Shown here piece after piece: positions 40,432 to 49,345 of a stretch of 64,000 bases of DNA (positions within the stretch are counted from its first letter, which is position 1; every line of letters starts with the position of its first letter). The DNA comes from Phytophthora colocasiae (lineage: Eukaryota; Oomycota; Peronosporomycetes; Peronosporales; Peronosporaceae), in assembly GCA_018806915.1 (NCBI GenBank), contig JAGKQI010000045.1, forward strand, positions 62,001-126,000, written 5' to 3'. Under the pieces are notes generated by a model. It was not told the DNA's origin, searched no databases, and worked only from the letters and a program-made list of their open reading frames with translations. A program made the position numbers and the translations under genes.

Positions 40432-41485
40432 ACCCTGCACGAGGAGTGCTGCGGTCAGCCACAGCACTCGGAGCTTCGCGTGGCACAATACGACCACGGA
40501 GTTCCTTGATGTGATCGGGTACACGGACGACCGTGTACCCCAGGAGATCACTTTCGGTAAGGCGTGTTGCCAAGGGTGGGCAACACGGACAGGGTGTGCC
40601 AAAGGGAACGGCACATGGGATCCCCGCTTCCATGGACTGATCATGGAGGCGTTCACACTTACCACGTGTAGTGTAAGTGTAGTAGCGATCGCGAGCCGCA
40701 GCAACGCGATCGCGATATGCCTTCGGGTCTTTGTTGAAGTTATCAACAAAGGCGTTCCACGACTGACAAAGTGCCTGCCACTCAGGCACTTTGCTCTTGC
40801 GCGAAGTCTTCTTCGCTGCATAGTATCGGAGCTCATGGAAGAGCCCGATATAGTAGTCGCGTCTTTGAGTCTCGGACTCAAAGACAACCTTAGCGGCGAC
40901 GTCGTCGTCGTTGATACTGTTGCATGAGTACAACAGTATCGGGTTCGGTGGTGAACTAGCACCGAACCGGTCATGGATCTCCGCCTCAGTAGGCATCCAT
41001 GGCGTGCGCACTTGCGGATCAGTGCGCGGGGCAGTGAGCGCCCTCGACATGGGGGACGCTTCATCATCACTGCGCGGACGCTTCGAGCTTGAAGCGTCCG
41101 AGGCCTCATCACGAGGTCGTCGAGATCCCACGGGTGGGTCTGACGTGTCTTCGGACGAAGACACGGGAGCGGGAGCCTTGACATCAACCTCCCCCTCCTC
41201 GACATCCTCCTCGTAGTCGAGGATGTCTTCGTAGTCCTCTCCAAAGAGTTCTTTGAGAGGGACAGCAGGATTCTTAATCTCTGCTAGAGAAGAAGACTTC
41301 TTCTTCTTCTCATGCTTCTCCTTATGGAGAGCATGGTACTTGGTGACAGAGAGCTTCTCTGTCGGACCGCTGGAAGCAGCAGTGCTAGTGGGCACTGCTG
41401 AGGTCGTTGTTCCTGCTGCAGAGGCAGCAGGTGAGGCTTGCGCGTCCGCAGTAGCGGACGGAGACGTGGGCGTTGGCGAGTCCAT
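39938..41485 (-). CDS. Antisense ORF at the 3' end of the gypsy element, 515 residues
   Basis: An uninterrupted ATG-to-stop frame on the strand opposite to gag-pol starts at 41483-41485, 102 bp inside the 3' LTR, and runs back to overlap the sense chromodomain region (39727-40431). The product begins with an Ala/Ser/Thr/Pro-rich stretch, then a Lys-rich cluster (KEKHEKKKKSS), an acidic segment (YEDILDYEEDVEEGEVDV), a probable nuclear signal (KRPRSDDE), a folded-looking middle ('EIHDRFGASSPPNPILLYSCNSIND', 'LFHELRYYAAKK', 'WNAFVDNFNKDPKAYRDRV') and a C-terminal coiled coil (about 435-500). It has no resemblance to env that I can see. Uninterrupted length and ordered composition argue that it is translated, possibly from a promoter in the 3' LTR. 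Additional antisense ORFs are known in some gypsy lineages; this one is not identified. Confidence 0.6.
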   Translation of the reverse strand: MDSPTPTSPSATADAQASPAASAAGTTTSAVPTSTAASSGPTEKLSVTKYHALHKEKHEKKKKSSSLAEIKNPAVPLKELFGEDYEDILDYEEDVEEGEVDVKAPAPVSSSEDTSDPPVGSRRPRDEASDASSSKRPRSDDEASPMSRALTAPRTDPQVRTPWMPTEAEIHDRFGASSPPNPILLYSCNSINDDDVAAKVVFESETQRRDYYIGLFHELRYYAAKKTSRKSKVPEWQALCQSWNAFVDNFNKDPKAYRDRVAAARDRYYTYTTRGKCERLHDQSMEAGIPCAVPFGTPCPCCPPLATRLTESDLLGYTVVRVPDHIKELRGRIVPREAPSAVADRSTPRAGFNPASYGGLRTPSPFPERPPSGRSAAPMYLDGEEILSNEYENEPLESSFSYEPRSAPQSSGSLHARRATAAEGVGTLPPHGQRYDHDDRALHDRVAALEQTQSAEIAALKQEVRVLRAEVCEAAQTASNLSSGLGTRVNRLIDRVDGLEKAFQASRTPQSDYQP

Positions 41486-41586
41486 TGAGAAATGAACTCG
41501 GGTTTCTCTTGGGAACTTGACGGTCTTGTCAAGTTCTGTTGATTGACGTATCGAGACCGATACGTCGAATCTTAACGGGGGGATGG

Positions 41587-42036
41587 TGTAACGGGGTTAC
41601 ACGTACAAGTGGTTGTACCACTTGTAACTCTAACAGTTAGGATAACTGTTAGAGGTTGGAAAACCTTGGTGTGCTGTACACACCAATGGATACATGGGCG
41701 AACCACATTATTGGGTGGTTCGTGTGCATTTGTGCATATTATTGGTAGAAAGTAACGGATTTCTACCAATCACTGAGCAGAGTTTCTGCCAACCACACGT
41801 TGGCAGACCCTTTAGAAATAGATAACAAACAGTTTTAGGAGGTCCATAATTGGCTTATGCCAAATTCAATAACAGTTCTCATTTTACGGTATTTTGCAGT
41901 TTAATTTAGTTATATTTGATTTAATTATACTTATTTAAATAAGTATACTTAAATTAAGTCTACTCTAATTGCACGCTTCCTCATACACGTAAGCGCACGT
42001 GTACGCCACCTAATAGGTCTAGGTAGACCCATTACA
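41587..42036 (+). repeat. 3' LTR of the gypsy element
   Basis: 450 bp, no difference from the 5' LTR found by eye, including the six inverted repeats in the first half. Identity implies recent insertion or recent gene conversion. Confidence 0.95.
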
Positions 42037-43496
42037 AAGGCGGCCGACAGTTCCGCTGTGTGCATGAGCGCAAGATGCGCATCACGGAACAGCCGTTCCT
42101 CCACGGAATACTTGAACACGTTGACCCAAATGAACGACTGCACCGCGAAGCTCTGGTCACCGCCGTCATGATGAGCCAAGTGGCTGAGAGCTTGTGTCAC
42201 CACAGTCCAGAGGAAGCTTAGTAGCTGGTCGTAGTGGCCACGTGGCACCGTCTCCTTCAGCAACCCCACCACGTCGTAGATGAACTGCTCCAGAGATTTC
42301 TCCGACGGAGACTTGTGGGCTCTTTCCACAAAGAAATTGGACAGGCAGATACTGAAGCAACGAGTAGCCTGGAGGAAGCACCAGCGGACGTGGGTGCGTG
42401 CTTCTTTGTCATCGTGAGCACGAGCAGCAGCTTCTTGACCTTCGCACGCCAGGCATTCACCGATTGAACGCACATACTGGTGCACCTGCTCACTCTTTTG
42501 CGAACCACCTTCCTTAGAGCCGTGTAAGCTAATATCGCTGAGGTTGCAGCAGAACATAGCGCGCAGTAGACGGAACTGCTTGCGCTTCTGAAGGAAACGC
42601 ACCAGCGAGTCGTTTGGCTAGGACACAAACTGTAAAATCTCGCGCGTAAATGTAGCCATAACCTCCTGGGCTTCTTCACTGCGTACGTTGTTATTGGCGC
42701 TAGCCAACTGTAGAACGGAGAGTGCTCGCTTGAAACTCCCAGAAGCGTTGAGCTTCCTGTTCACATCCAGAAGGAACAACTGAAGCAGTGGCGGCATGAG
42801 TGTATCTGACGTGATAGCAGGATCCGCGTCGGCGATTGGTTGAGTGATACCCTGGTTAGCTATCCACCGACTGAGTCGCCAACGCTGATACACAGTGATA
42901 GACTTGGGTAAATACACTTGTACGATCTTACTCAGCGTCGTAGAGCTCAGGAAAGGAGGCCGAGTGTCCACCAAATACGCCAGCAAGAGCACGACGCGAA
43001 GAGACTGATTGCACATCTCGTCGATTGTCCGTGACGCCACTTGATCGAACGCGAAGCTCATTTCATGGCCGGCGAAGAACGCACGACGTGTGGTAGAGTA
43101 ATAATCGGCATCTGTCATCACACAGTCCTCCTTGTCCATTTCTTCATCACTGGCATCATGTTCACGCTTGGGTGAGGACGCTTTGCCTCGCCAAAGTTCG
43201 AATGGGAACAAATGCTCCACCAGGTCGCGGAAAACTTGTTCTTGGAAGGATGAATCGCCGCCAAGAAGCTTACTAAGGCGGAGAATTGAACGCGTCAGGA
43301 TCAACTCCGCGCTGATAGTTGCAGAACCACCTACGAAATCTGGATTCAGGCCGAGACGGACGCAGTGACGCGCCAAAGCCGCGAACGATTCCACTTTCCA
43401 ATCCGAAGATACATCTGCAACTTCTCGGTGGATAAACGACTGGAAACTCTGACTTAGGAACGCGTCAAAGATGGGGAGAACCTCGGACACAACATC
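42037..43496 (-). pseudogene. NUP160 relic, middle segment with nonsense codon
   Basis: The minus strand reads 'VSEVLPIFDAFLSQSFQSFIHREVAD', 'WKVESFAALARHCVRLGLNPDFVGG', 'VVLLLAYLVDTRPPFLSS', 'ALSVLQLASANNNVRSEEAQEVMATF', then TAG at 42618-42620, and continues in the same frame with 'PNDSLVRFLQKRKQFRLLRAMF', 'LEQFIYDVVGLLKETVPRGHYDQLLSFLWTVV' and 'VFKYSVEERLFRDAHLALMHTAELSAA'. Apart from the single nonsense codon it is open over about 485 codons, so decay is recent. Bordered by gypsy on the left and copia on the right. Confidence 0.7.
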
Positions 43497-43655
43497 TATT
43501 GGAATCTGGTAACACGCAGGCAACTTGTTGTTAAAGGGGGTAATCTTGGACTGGCGCCTCTCGGGCCCTCTGTTTTGCACTAACCAGTAGTACACTATCA
43601 TTGCTACGTACTCAACGGCCTTCAACGGTCCTAAGTAGTAGTCCACTTTCCAATA
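43497..43655 (-). repeat. 3' LTR of the copia element
   Basis: 159 bp, TATTGG...CCAATA. Differs from the 5' copy by T/C in the GCTACGTAC(T/C)CAACGG segment. Confidence 0.9.
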
Positions 43656-43676
43656 CGCCCCCTCCGAAGTAGCAGT

Positions 43677-46600
43677 TTACTTCGGAAGATGCTCCAAACG
43701 ATCGCTGGCAAGGGGCTTCGTCAATAAATCGGATGGATTCACGTCCGACTTCACCTTGTGCAAAGTCACCGTCTTCTTCGCGACTTGGTCACGAACGTAG
43801 TGCCATCTCAGTTCGATATGTCGCGTCCTGCGACTAAATGTAGGATTGGTAGCCATGACATAGGCTGCCTGATTGTCAATTCCCAAGCGGACTTCCGTCT
43901 TCAACGCTGGGAAGACTTCAATGAGTACGTTTCGCAGTCCTTGTCCCTCCATCGAGGCCTCACAGGCAGCGACATACTCCGCTTCAGCTGTACTCTGGGC
44001 GACAATGGTCTGTCGTGTCGATGCCCAAGAAACAGCTCCTCCAGCTACGCAGTGCACGTAACCGGTTACACTCTTGCGACTGTCAGGGTCATTGCCCCAA
44101 TCCGAATCGCAAAACCCGTCGATGACTAGTGTATTCGCCTTTTGAGATTCTTTGCTGGCCGAGTACTCAATGCCCATACTCTTGGTCCCAACCAAGTACC
44201 TGAGCACGCGCTTCGCGGCTCCAATATGCTGTTGAGTTGGTTGTTGGACGTACCGGCTCAGCTGGCCGACAGCATACGCGATGTCGGGGCGGGTACAGGT
44301 CGCTAAGTACATTAGCGAACCTACCAGCTCACGATAGGAAAAGGATTTCCCGTAACCAAGCTCCTTCTTGTGTTGGCCTGCATCCGTGTCGTTCACAGTC
44401 AATCGCAGTTTCGTCTCCATCGGGATCCTGCTCGGGTGTGCATCGTTGAAGTGAAACTTGTCGATGATCTCCTCACAGTACCGAGTCTGATGAATTTGGA
44501 TTGAGTTTTCGTTTTGTTGCACCTCCACACCTAGGTAGGTACTCACCAAACCTTGGTCCTTGATTCCATAGGCTTCATTCAGCTCACTGAACAATCGCTT
44601 CTTGAACGTCTCGTTCCGAGTCGCACACAGGATGTCATCTACGTAGAGAAGAACCAACGCGAACTCTCCATCCTGGTCGTAAAAATACAAGCATGGCTCA
44701 GTAGCACACTGCTTGAACCCAAATCGAATTAACCACGAATTCACCTCACTGTTCCATTCACGCCCTGACTGTCGAAGACCGTACAAAGCTTTGTTGAGCA
44801 TGTAGATCATGCCATCTTCTTCGCTTGGATAGCCTTCCAGCTCTTCAAGATACTGCTTGGTCGCGAGGAATGCATTCAGGTACGCTGTATTAATGTCACC
44901 CTGATAAACTATTAGATGCAACAGAACACACACCGCGAGAAACAATCTGAAAGTAGCCATCCTTGCCACGGGTGAGAAGGTCTCTTGAAAATCAATACCC
45001 TGGCGCTGTTTGTCGCCTCGCGCCACGATCCGAGCTTTGAACCGAACGACGTATCCAAGGTGATCAGTCTTCACACTGTACACCCACATTGTCTTTATCG
45101 CTCGTTGTCCGATCGGCATCTCTGCTCTCGGAATCATACACAGCACTTCCTTGTCTTTGAGTGCCCGAATTTCGTCATTCATAGCAGCTCTCCACTCTTT
45201 AGCAAACTTAGACCTCATCGCCTCGCCATAGTTCCGAGGTATGTTCACGCTACTCGCTCGAATTCCATTGTTTCCACGCAAATCCGCGTGTAGTGCCCTA
45301 AAAGCCGAAGTCACCGAGAAATTCTCATATCGGTCAGGTGGGTGACGCTCGTGCACTTCACGAAGTCCTGGGCGGCGTACTGGGACCTCCCGTTTCTGCC
45401 TCTTTGTGTCCACCTTTGCCCGCTTTGGATCTCTCACTCGCTTGACTTCATCTTCTCTTTGGCGTCGACGACCAATCATTATCTCGCCTGGAGAATCACT
45501 GTCGCCTGCTTCCAGATCATCACCGAGATCGAACAGACAGTTTCCCACTTCTATCTCGTCACTGGGATCAAAGTTTCCCACTTCTATCTCGTCACTGGGA
45601 TCAAAGATAACGTCACTCTCGTCTTCACTGACTTCGTCGTCAATTACAGGAAGGACGGTGACATTTTCATCATCGTATTCAACTATTTTACTGTCAATAT
45701 CATCACCTTCACAATTGCTGTCTTCATCAGCATCCTCTGCTTCGCCTCCCTGCGTTTCTTCAAACGCGCCATCGCTGGAATAGTCTGGAAGAGAACTGTT
45801 TCGAAGAATGTCGTCCCACAACTGCTGATCTTCAGCGTTGTCAAGTTCACTACTCTGCTCCGTCCCCATGTCTTCAACATTTGGTAGAGCACTATTTAGT
45901 AAGATGTCATCCCACACTTGTTGGTCTTCATTATTCCAGTCAACACTAGAAACTCCATCTTCCTCCACCATGTCTTCGTCACTGACGTGGTCGCACTGCT
46001 CGTCGTCGTGTTCGTTGGCAGGCATATTATCGTCGTCAGATTTCTCACTAGCAACCAAATCGTCATCCTGAAGGTACTCGTCGAATGTCCGCAGCCACTT
46101 GTCCACCTTGGACTCGAATGCACTGCCATATCGATCTTTGTACTTGATGCTTTCATTGAGTTTTACATCTGCCACGAAGCCTTTCTTGTGCTCGGATGGA
46201 AAATACACTTGACATCCGACAACGTCCTCACGATACCCGAGTAAGAACCCAATGCGACAGTTTGCACTCAGCTTCGTCCGCATCGTGATAGGCGTGTGGC
46301 AATACACCAGCGAACCAAAAGCACGGATATGATGTATATCTGGCTTCGTGCCAAACATCACCTCGTATGGCGTGCATCCTGCACCCTTGCAGAACACCCG
46401 GTTCTTCACGTACACGGCGGTTTCCAACGCATGGATCCACATCGACTTTGGTAGACCAGAATCATGCATCATTGTCTTCACCATACCTTCTAGAGTTTGA
46501 TGAGTTCGCTCAACTGCATTGAGCTGCGAAGACTTTGGTCCAACCTTCGTGTGCACGATCCCCTTCGTCTTGTACCAGAGCTCCATGGTACTGTTACAAA

Positions 46601-48536
46601 ACTCCTGGCCCTTATCAGTAAGTACCTGCTTGACAAGTCCAGCGTCTTGCTCATCACTTCGCCATTTGCGAATTACAACCTCTCCAACACGTTTTTCATG
46701 CTGTCTTTCTGCCCACGCAATGTACTGCTTCATGAACTGGTTCACCTCACCCTCTGTGCGAGACTTCATCAGGTAGGTGGTCACAAAGCGTGAGTATCCA
46801 TCCATTACTACGAGCACCGCAGTATACTGAGTCCCGTTGTGCACTCCCGGTATGAGCAGATCTGCGAACACTATGTCATTGACGCGCGTGATCTTACGCT
46901 CGAGGTTCTTCTGGAACGTTTTCCTTTTCTGCTTCCCGAAATGGCAGTCAGCACAGTCAAACTTGCCACGCTTCTTCAGCATGATGCCCTTTGCCATGCC
47001 TCGGTCCACCATCAATCGGATATATTCTGGACATGTATGTCCTAGACGCGCGTGCCACAAATCGATATCTGCAACACCATCGGTCACCGTAAAGTTCGCA
47101 ATAACATGTTTCTTGGTTGATATTTTGCTATTCTTTGCCTTCTTCCCACTAACATTGTGGGTTCCGAACGTCCAAAGCTGGTGCTCGTATGTCGTGCGAA
47201 TCACTTCAGTGCCTTCCTTCGACATCCCGAACATCTTCGTGTCTTGGTCCCACGACATCTTGAACCCCTGGTCCAAAGCCTGTCCTGGTGAGAACAAGTT
47301 ACACCCAGCCTTTGGCACATACAGTACATCTTCCAGAAATACTGTCACCATTTGCTCGTCAACCATTGTATCTAGCAGTACAGTTCCAAACCCCTCTGCT
47401 TGAGCTACTCCACTGTCGGTAAACCCTGAAACTGTCGGGTTCCAGTCGCTATCATCCATACTTTGGAGCGATGTGAAGTACTCCTTATTCGCCACGATGT
47501 GAGCATTGCTACCTGTGTCGAAGTACCACCGGTTCGGGTCGTAGTCTTTTGCTGCATGCTTCACAACGTCACTGACCACCACATCACGCTTGAGCGAGTG
47601 CGCCGACACCTGAGGTTTTTGTTTCGACTCTCCTTGTTCTTTCTTCGAACATGCATACTTCGGTTTTGCATTCTTCCGTCCGCTTGGCTGCTCACGTTTT
47701 TCTTCAGCCAACAGGTCCGGACAGTCACTTTTGTAGTGTCCCTTACCACCACAGTTGAAGCACTCGACATCCGCAATGTCAATCTTCTTCTTGAATTCTT
47801 TTCCGTGGTTTTGCTGCTTACTAGTCCTCCGAGTCCCTGAAGAGCTTCCTTGCGTCTTCTTGCCCGTGTTGTTTCCAAATGCATGACTATCCCAGTCTTT
47901 GCTTCGTGATTCTGCAGTCAAAATCAGCTCACGGATATTCTCTGGTGTGTATTTGCTCATGTCCTTACTGAACAAAACTTTCCTTCGTAGCTCGTTGTAG
48001 CACATCTGGTTTGGCAGACTACGCAGGAGAATATCCACCATTTGTAGATCATTCACAGGTGCCTCCAAGTCCTTCAGCTGCTCCATCATCTCGAACATCT
48101 TGTAGAGATGGCTACGCACATCACCATTGGCGCGCAGGTGAGTCCTGTGTAATTCACCGTTCAGGCGATACACCTTCAGCGCCTTCGTGGCCGAGTTCGT
48201 CTTCCCGTCGTAGATGCTGCACAGCTCACGCCACATTTCAGTGCCTGTCTTCTTTGACATCACTTGCTTGGCTAGTCGCATCGACAGTGAACCCTGGATG
48301 AGTATCTTCACCTTGGCCTGCTTCTTCTTGAAGTCATTTTTCTCTTCCTCTGTGTCTCCTTCGGTCTTCGTGCCGAGAACAATCTCATCCAACAAGCTCT
48401 TTTCCAACGCGTTGATCATTGACTGTTTATAGAATATCCAGTTTTCCCCGTCCCAACGGACCGGAATTCCCTTAGATCCTATCTTGAAGCCCTTCTTCTT
48501 GTGCTTGCTGTCGTCTGAGTCGGAAGATGAAGACAT
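43677..48536 (-). CDS. Copia gag-pol polyprotein, full length
   Basis: An uninterrupted ORF of 1619 residues starts at ATG 48534-48536. In order: UBN2-type gag (about 20-240, 'FYKQSMINALEKSLLDEIV', 'MWRELCSIYDGKTNSATKAL'), zinc knuckle C259-C272 (CFNCGGKGHYKSDC), protease 'WYFDTGSNAHI', integrase zinc region 'LWHARLGHTCPEY...CADCHFGK' and core with 'FADLL', 'VLTDKGQEF' and 'NAVERTHQTL'. An acidic linker contains a perfect 2 x 33-bp tandem repeat (45540-45605, DPSDEIEVGNF/C). The reverse transcriptase has 'DINTAYLNAFL', 'ALYGLRQSGREWN' and YVDD at 1298-1301, and RNase H has 'GFCDSDWG', 'SWASTRQTIVAQSTAEAEY' and 'LLTKPL' at the end. All catalytic motifs are present, so it could be active. With a single LTR difference it is a young insertion. 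Confidence 0.95.
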   Translation of the reverse strand: MSSSSDSDDSKHKKKGFKIGSKGIPVRWDGENWIFYKQSMINALEKSLLDEIVLGTKTEGDTEEEKNDFKKKQAKVKILIQGSLSMRLAKQVMSKKTGTEMWRELCSIYDGKTNSATKALKVYRLNGELHRTHLRANGDVRSHLYKMFEMMEQLKDLEAPVNDLQMVDILLRSLPNQMCYNELRRKVLFSKDMSKYTPENIRELILTAESRSKDWDSHAFGNNTGKKTQGSSSGTRRTSKQQNHGKEFKKKIDIADVECFNCGGKGHYKSDCPDLLAEEKREQPSGRKNAKPKYACSKKEQGESKQKPQVSAHSLKRDVVVSDVVKHAAKDYDPNRWYFDTGSNAHIVANKEYFTSLQSMDDSDWNPTVSGFTDSGVAQAEGFGTVLLDTMVDEQMVTVFLEDVLYVPKAGCNLFSPGQALDQGFKMSWDQDTKMFGMSKEGTEVIRTTYEHQLWTFGTHNVSGKKAKNSKISTKKHVIANFTVTDGVADIDLWHARLGHTCPEYIRLMVDRGMAKGIMLKKRGKFDCADCHFGKQKRKTFQKNLERKITRVNDIVFADLLIPGVHNGTQYTAVLVVMDGYSRFVTTYLMKSRTEGEVNQFMKQYIAWAERQHEKRVGEVVIRKWRSDEQDAGLVKQVLTDKGQEFCNSTMELWYKTKGIVHTKVGPKSSQLNAVERTHQTLEGMVKTMMHDSGLPKSMWIHALETAVYVKNRVFCKGAGCTPYEVMFGTKPDIHHIRAFGSLVYCHTPITMRTKLSANCRIGFLLGYREDVVGCQVYFPSEHKKGFVADVKLNESIKYKDRYGSAFESKVDKWLRTFDEYLQDDDLVASEKSDDDNMPANEHDDEQCDHVSDEDMVEEDGVSSVDWNNEDQQVWDDILLNSALPNVEDMGTEQSSELDNAEDQQLWDDILRNSSLPDYSSDGAFEETQGGEAEDADEDSNCEGDDIDSKIVEYDDENVTVLPVIDDEVSEDESDVIFDPSDEIEVGNFDPSDEIEVGNCLFDLGDDLEAGDSDSPGEIMIGRRRQREDEVKRVRDPKRAKVDTKRQKREVPVRRPGLREVHERHPPDRYENFSVTSAFRALHADLRGNNGIRASSVNIPRNYGEAMRSKFAKEWRAAMNDEIRALKDKEVLCMIPRAEMPIGQRAIKTMWVYSVKTDHLGYVVRFKARIVARGDKQRQGIDFQETFSPVARMATFRLFLAVCVLLHLIVYQGDINTAYLNAFLATKQYLEELEGYPSEEDGMIYMLNKALYGLRQSGREWNSEVNSWLIRFGFKQCATEPCLYFYDQDGEFALVLLYVDDILCATRNETFKKRLFSELNEAYGIKDQGLVSTYLGVEVQQNENSIQIHQTRYCEEIIDKFHFNDAHPSRIPMETKLRLTVNDTDAGQHKKELGYGKSFSYRELVGSLMYLATCTRPDIAYAVGQLSRYVQQPTQQHIGAAKRVLRYLVGTKSMGIEYSASKESQKANTLVIDGFCDSDWGNDPDSRKSVTGYVHCVAGGAVSWASTRQTIVAQSTAEAEYVAACEASMEGQGLRNVLIEVFPALKTEVRLGIDNQAAYVMATNPTFSRRTRHIELRWHYVRDQVAKKTVTLHKVKSDVNPSDLLTKPLASDRLEHLPK

Positions 48537-48618
48537 TGTTGCCTCTGTTACTGATCTTCTAGCTGTCTCGAATCGCGCCGTGCGCGCTAGCGAAGTCGTA
48601 GAGTTGGGCTCGTAACCC

Positions 48619-48777
48619 TATTGGAATCTGGTAACACGCAGGCAACTTGTTGTTAAAGGGGGTAATCTTGGACTGGCGCCTCTCGGGCCCTCTGTTTTGC
48701 ACTAACCAGTAGTACACTATCATTGCTACGTACCCAACGGCCTTCAACGGTCCTAAGTAGTAGTCCACTTTCCAATA
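48619..48777 (-). repeat. 5' LTR of the copia element
   Basis: 159 bp, the partner of 43497-43655. Followed inside by the half-tRNA-like primer binding site and by the gag start 82 bp further on. Confidence 0.9.
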
Positions 48778-49100
48778 ACATCTGCCACGCACTCGACGCT
48801 GGTAGAGCCTTCTTCCGCTTGAGGGACAAACGCAGACGTGATCGATGGAGCAGACGGGAACAGCAACGAAACGCGGTTACGGCGCAGCATCACGGGGGCA
48901 CCAGGCAGCAGCGCGTTCGTCGTCGTTGCAAAACCAATGGGCACGATCTCGCACCGCCAGTGCTTGGTGCACAGAGCGATAAGCTCCTTCCAGATCTGAA
49001 TACGCAGTATGGTTGGAGCGGTGCCAGTCCGAACAGCAGCAGCACTGGCAGCATCCACACATCGACTGGACACAAAGCGAACCAGCACGTCCTTGTACTT
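48778..49100 (-). pseudogene. NUP160 relic, upstream segment fused to NOC1 copy
   Basis: The minus strand reads 'YKDVLVRFVSSRCVDAASAAAV', 'IQIWKELIALCTKHWRCEIVPIGF' and 'LLPGAPVMLRRNRVSLLFPSAPS', continuous with the segment beyond the copia insertion once one ACATC is removed. At 49100 it stops abruptly and plus-strand NOC1 sequence begins, with only a 1-3 bp overlap at the join, typical of end-joining. Confidence 0.65.
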
Positions 49101-49345
49101 GCCTCCAGCATTCGCTTGTGCCGTGCTCTTCTTGCTGTCAGAGCTTCTTAAGGTGAAGCCCCAGCTACGCACATTACTGGATCAGCCTGAGTCGGGCTCT
49201 GCTAATGGCAACACCGCAGATGACGAGCATTTCAAGGACGCAAAGACTGAGGAGACGTCTGCTTTTGAGCTTGAGAAGGAGGAGTCCGACGACGATGAAG
49301 ACACCACTGAAGAAGCAGGATCTAGTAAACTGGACGATGGGTTAA
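49100..49345 (+). pseudogene. Partial NOC1 duplicate, left part
   Basis: It is collinear without gaps with 21076-21321 of the intact NOC1 gene at a constant offset of 28024, with only a few substitutions (for example GACGCAAAG versus GACGTAAAG, GAGAAG versus GAGGAG). It encodes 'PPAFACAVLFLLSELL' to 'SSKLDDGLT' and ends in TTAA, where the large piggyBac is inserted; the other part is 63253-63771. Confidence 0.92.

Larger units (their letters stand above)
33781..42036 (+). mobile_element. Ty3/gypsy chromovirus LTR retrotransposon, 8.26 kb
   Basis: Two 450-bp LTRs (33781-34230 and 41587-42036; TGTAAC...TTACA) appear identical base for base by eye. A 5-bp target duplication AAGGC flanks the element (33776-33780 and 42037-42041). 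A purine-rich tract (41575-41586, ACGGGGGGATGG) abuts the 3' LTR. The internal region carries gag, zinc knuckle, protease, reverse transcriptase (YFDD), RNase H, integrase and a C-terminal chromodomain in sense, plus a long antisense ORF at the 3' end. It is inserted in the NUP160 relic, opposite to its direction. Confidence 0.95.
43497..48777 (-). mobile_element. Ty1/copia LTR retrotransposon, 5.28 kb, apparently intact
   Basis: Two 159-bp LTRs (43497-43655 and 48619-48777) differ at one position seen by eye. The 5-bp target duplication is ACATC (43492-43496 and 48778-48782). LTR ends read TATTGG...CCAATA, not TG...CA at the very tip. A purine tract (CGGAGGGGGCG, minus strand, 43656-43666) precedes the 3' LTR. 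Just inside the 5' LTR the minus strand reads GGGTTACGAGCCC, complementary with one mismatch to an initiator-tRNA-Met anticodon stem-loop, the half-tRNA primer type of copia. One full-length polyprotein ORF fills the interior. Confidence 0.93.
30870..49100 (-). pseudogene. NUP160 (Nup120-type nucleoporin) pseudogene, split by three insertions
   Basis: Reading the minus strand from 49100 to 30870 and omitting the insertions gives one collinear protein part that matches the C-terminal half of NUP160. The pieces are 48778-49100, 43497-ish back to 42037 (to 43491), 33737-33780 and about 30870-32208. Excising the gypsy element joins ...AELSAAL/GSNSDAED in frame across its AAGGC duplication, and excising the DNA element joins ...TATVV/HCSECVNYLV, so the insertions hit one continuous coding sequence. 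Breaks: copia insertion at 43497, in-frame TAG at 42618-42620 (FVS-stop-PNDSLVRF), gypsy at 33781-42036, DNA elements at 32209-33736, and a one-base loss in an A-run near 31850. The N-terminal half is absent; at 49100 it is fused to a NOC1 fragment. In a functional gene the product is a structural subunit of the Y complex of the nuclear pore. Confidence 0.75.

Noticed and set aside
45342..45887. 181-codon plus-strand frame antisense to the copia polyprotein
   Set aside because: Mirror of an acidic linker in the sense frame (hydrophobic by complementarity), unlike the gypsy antisense ORF.
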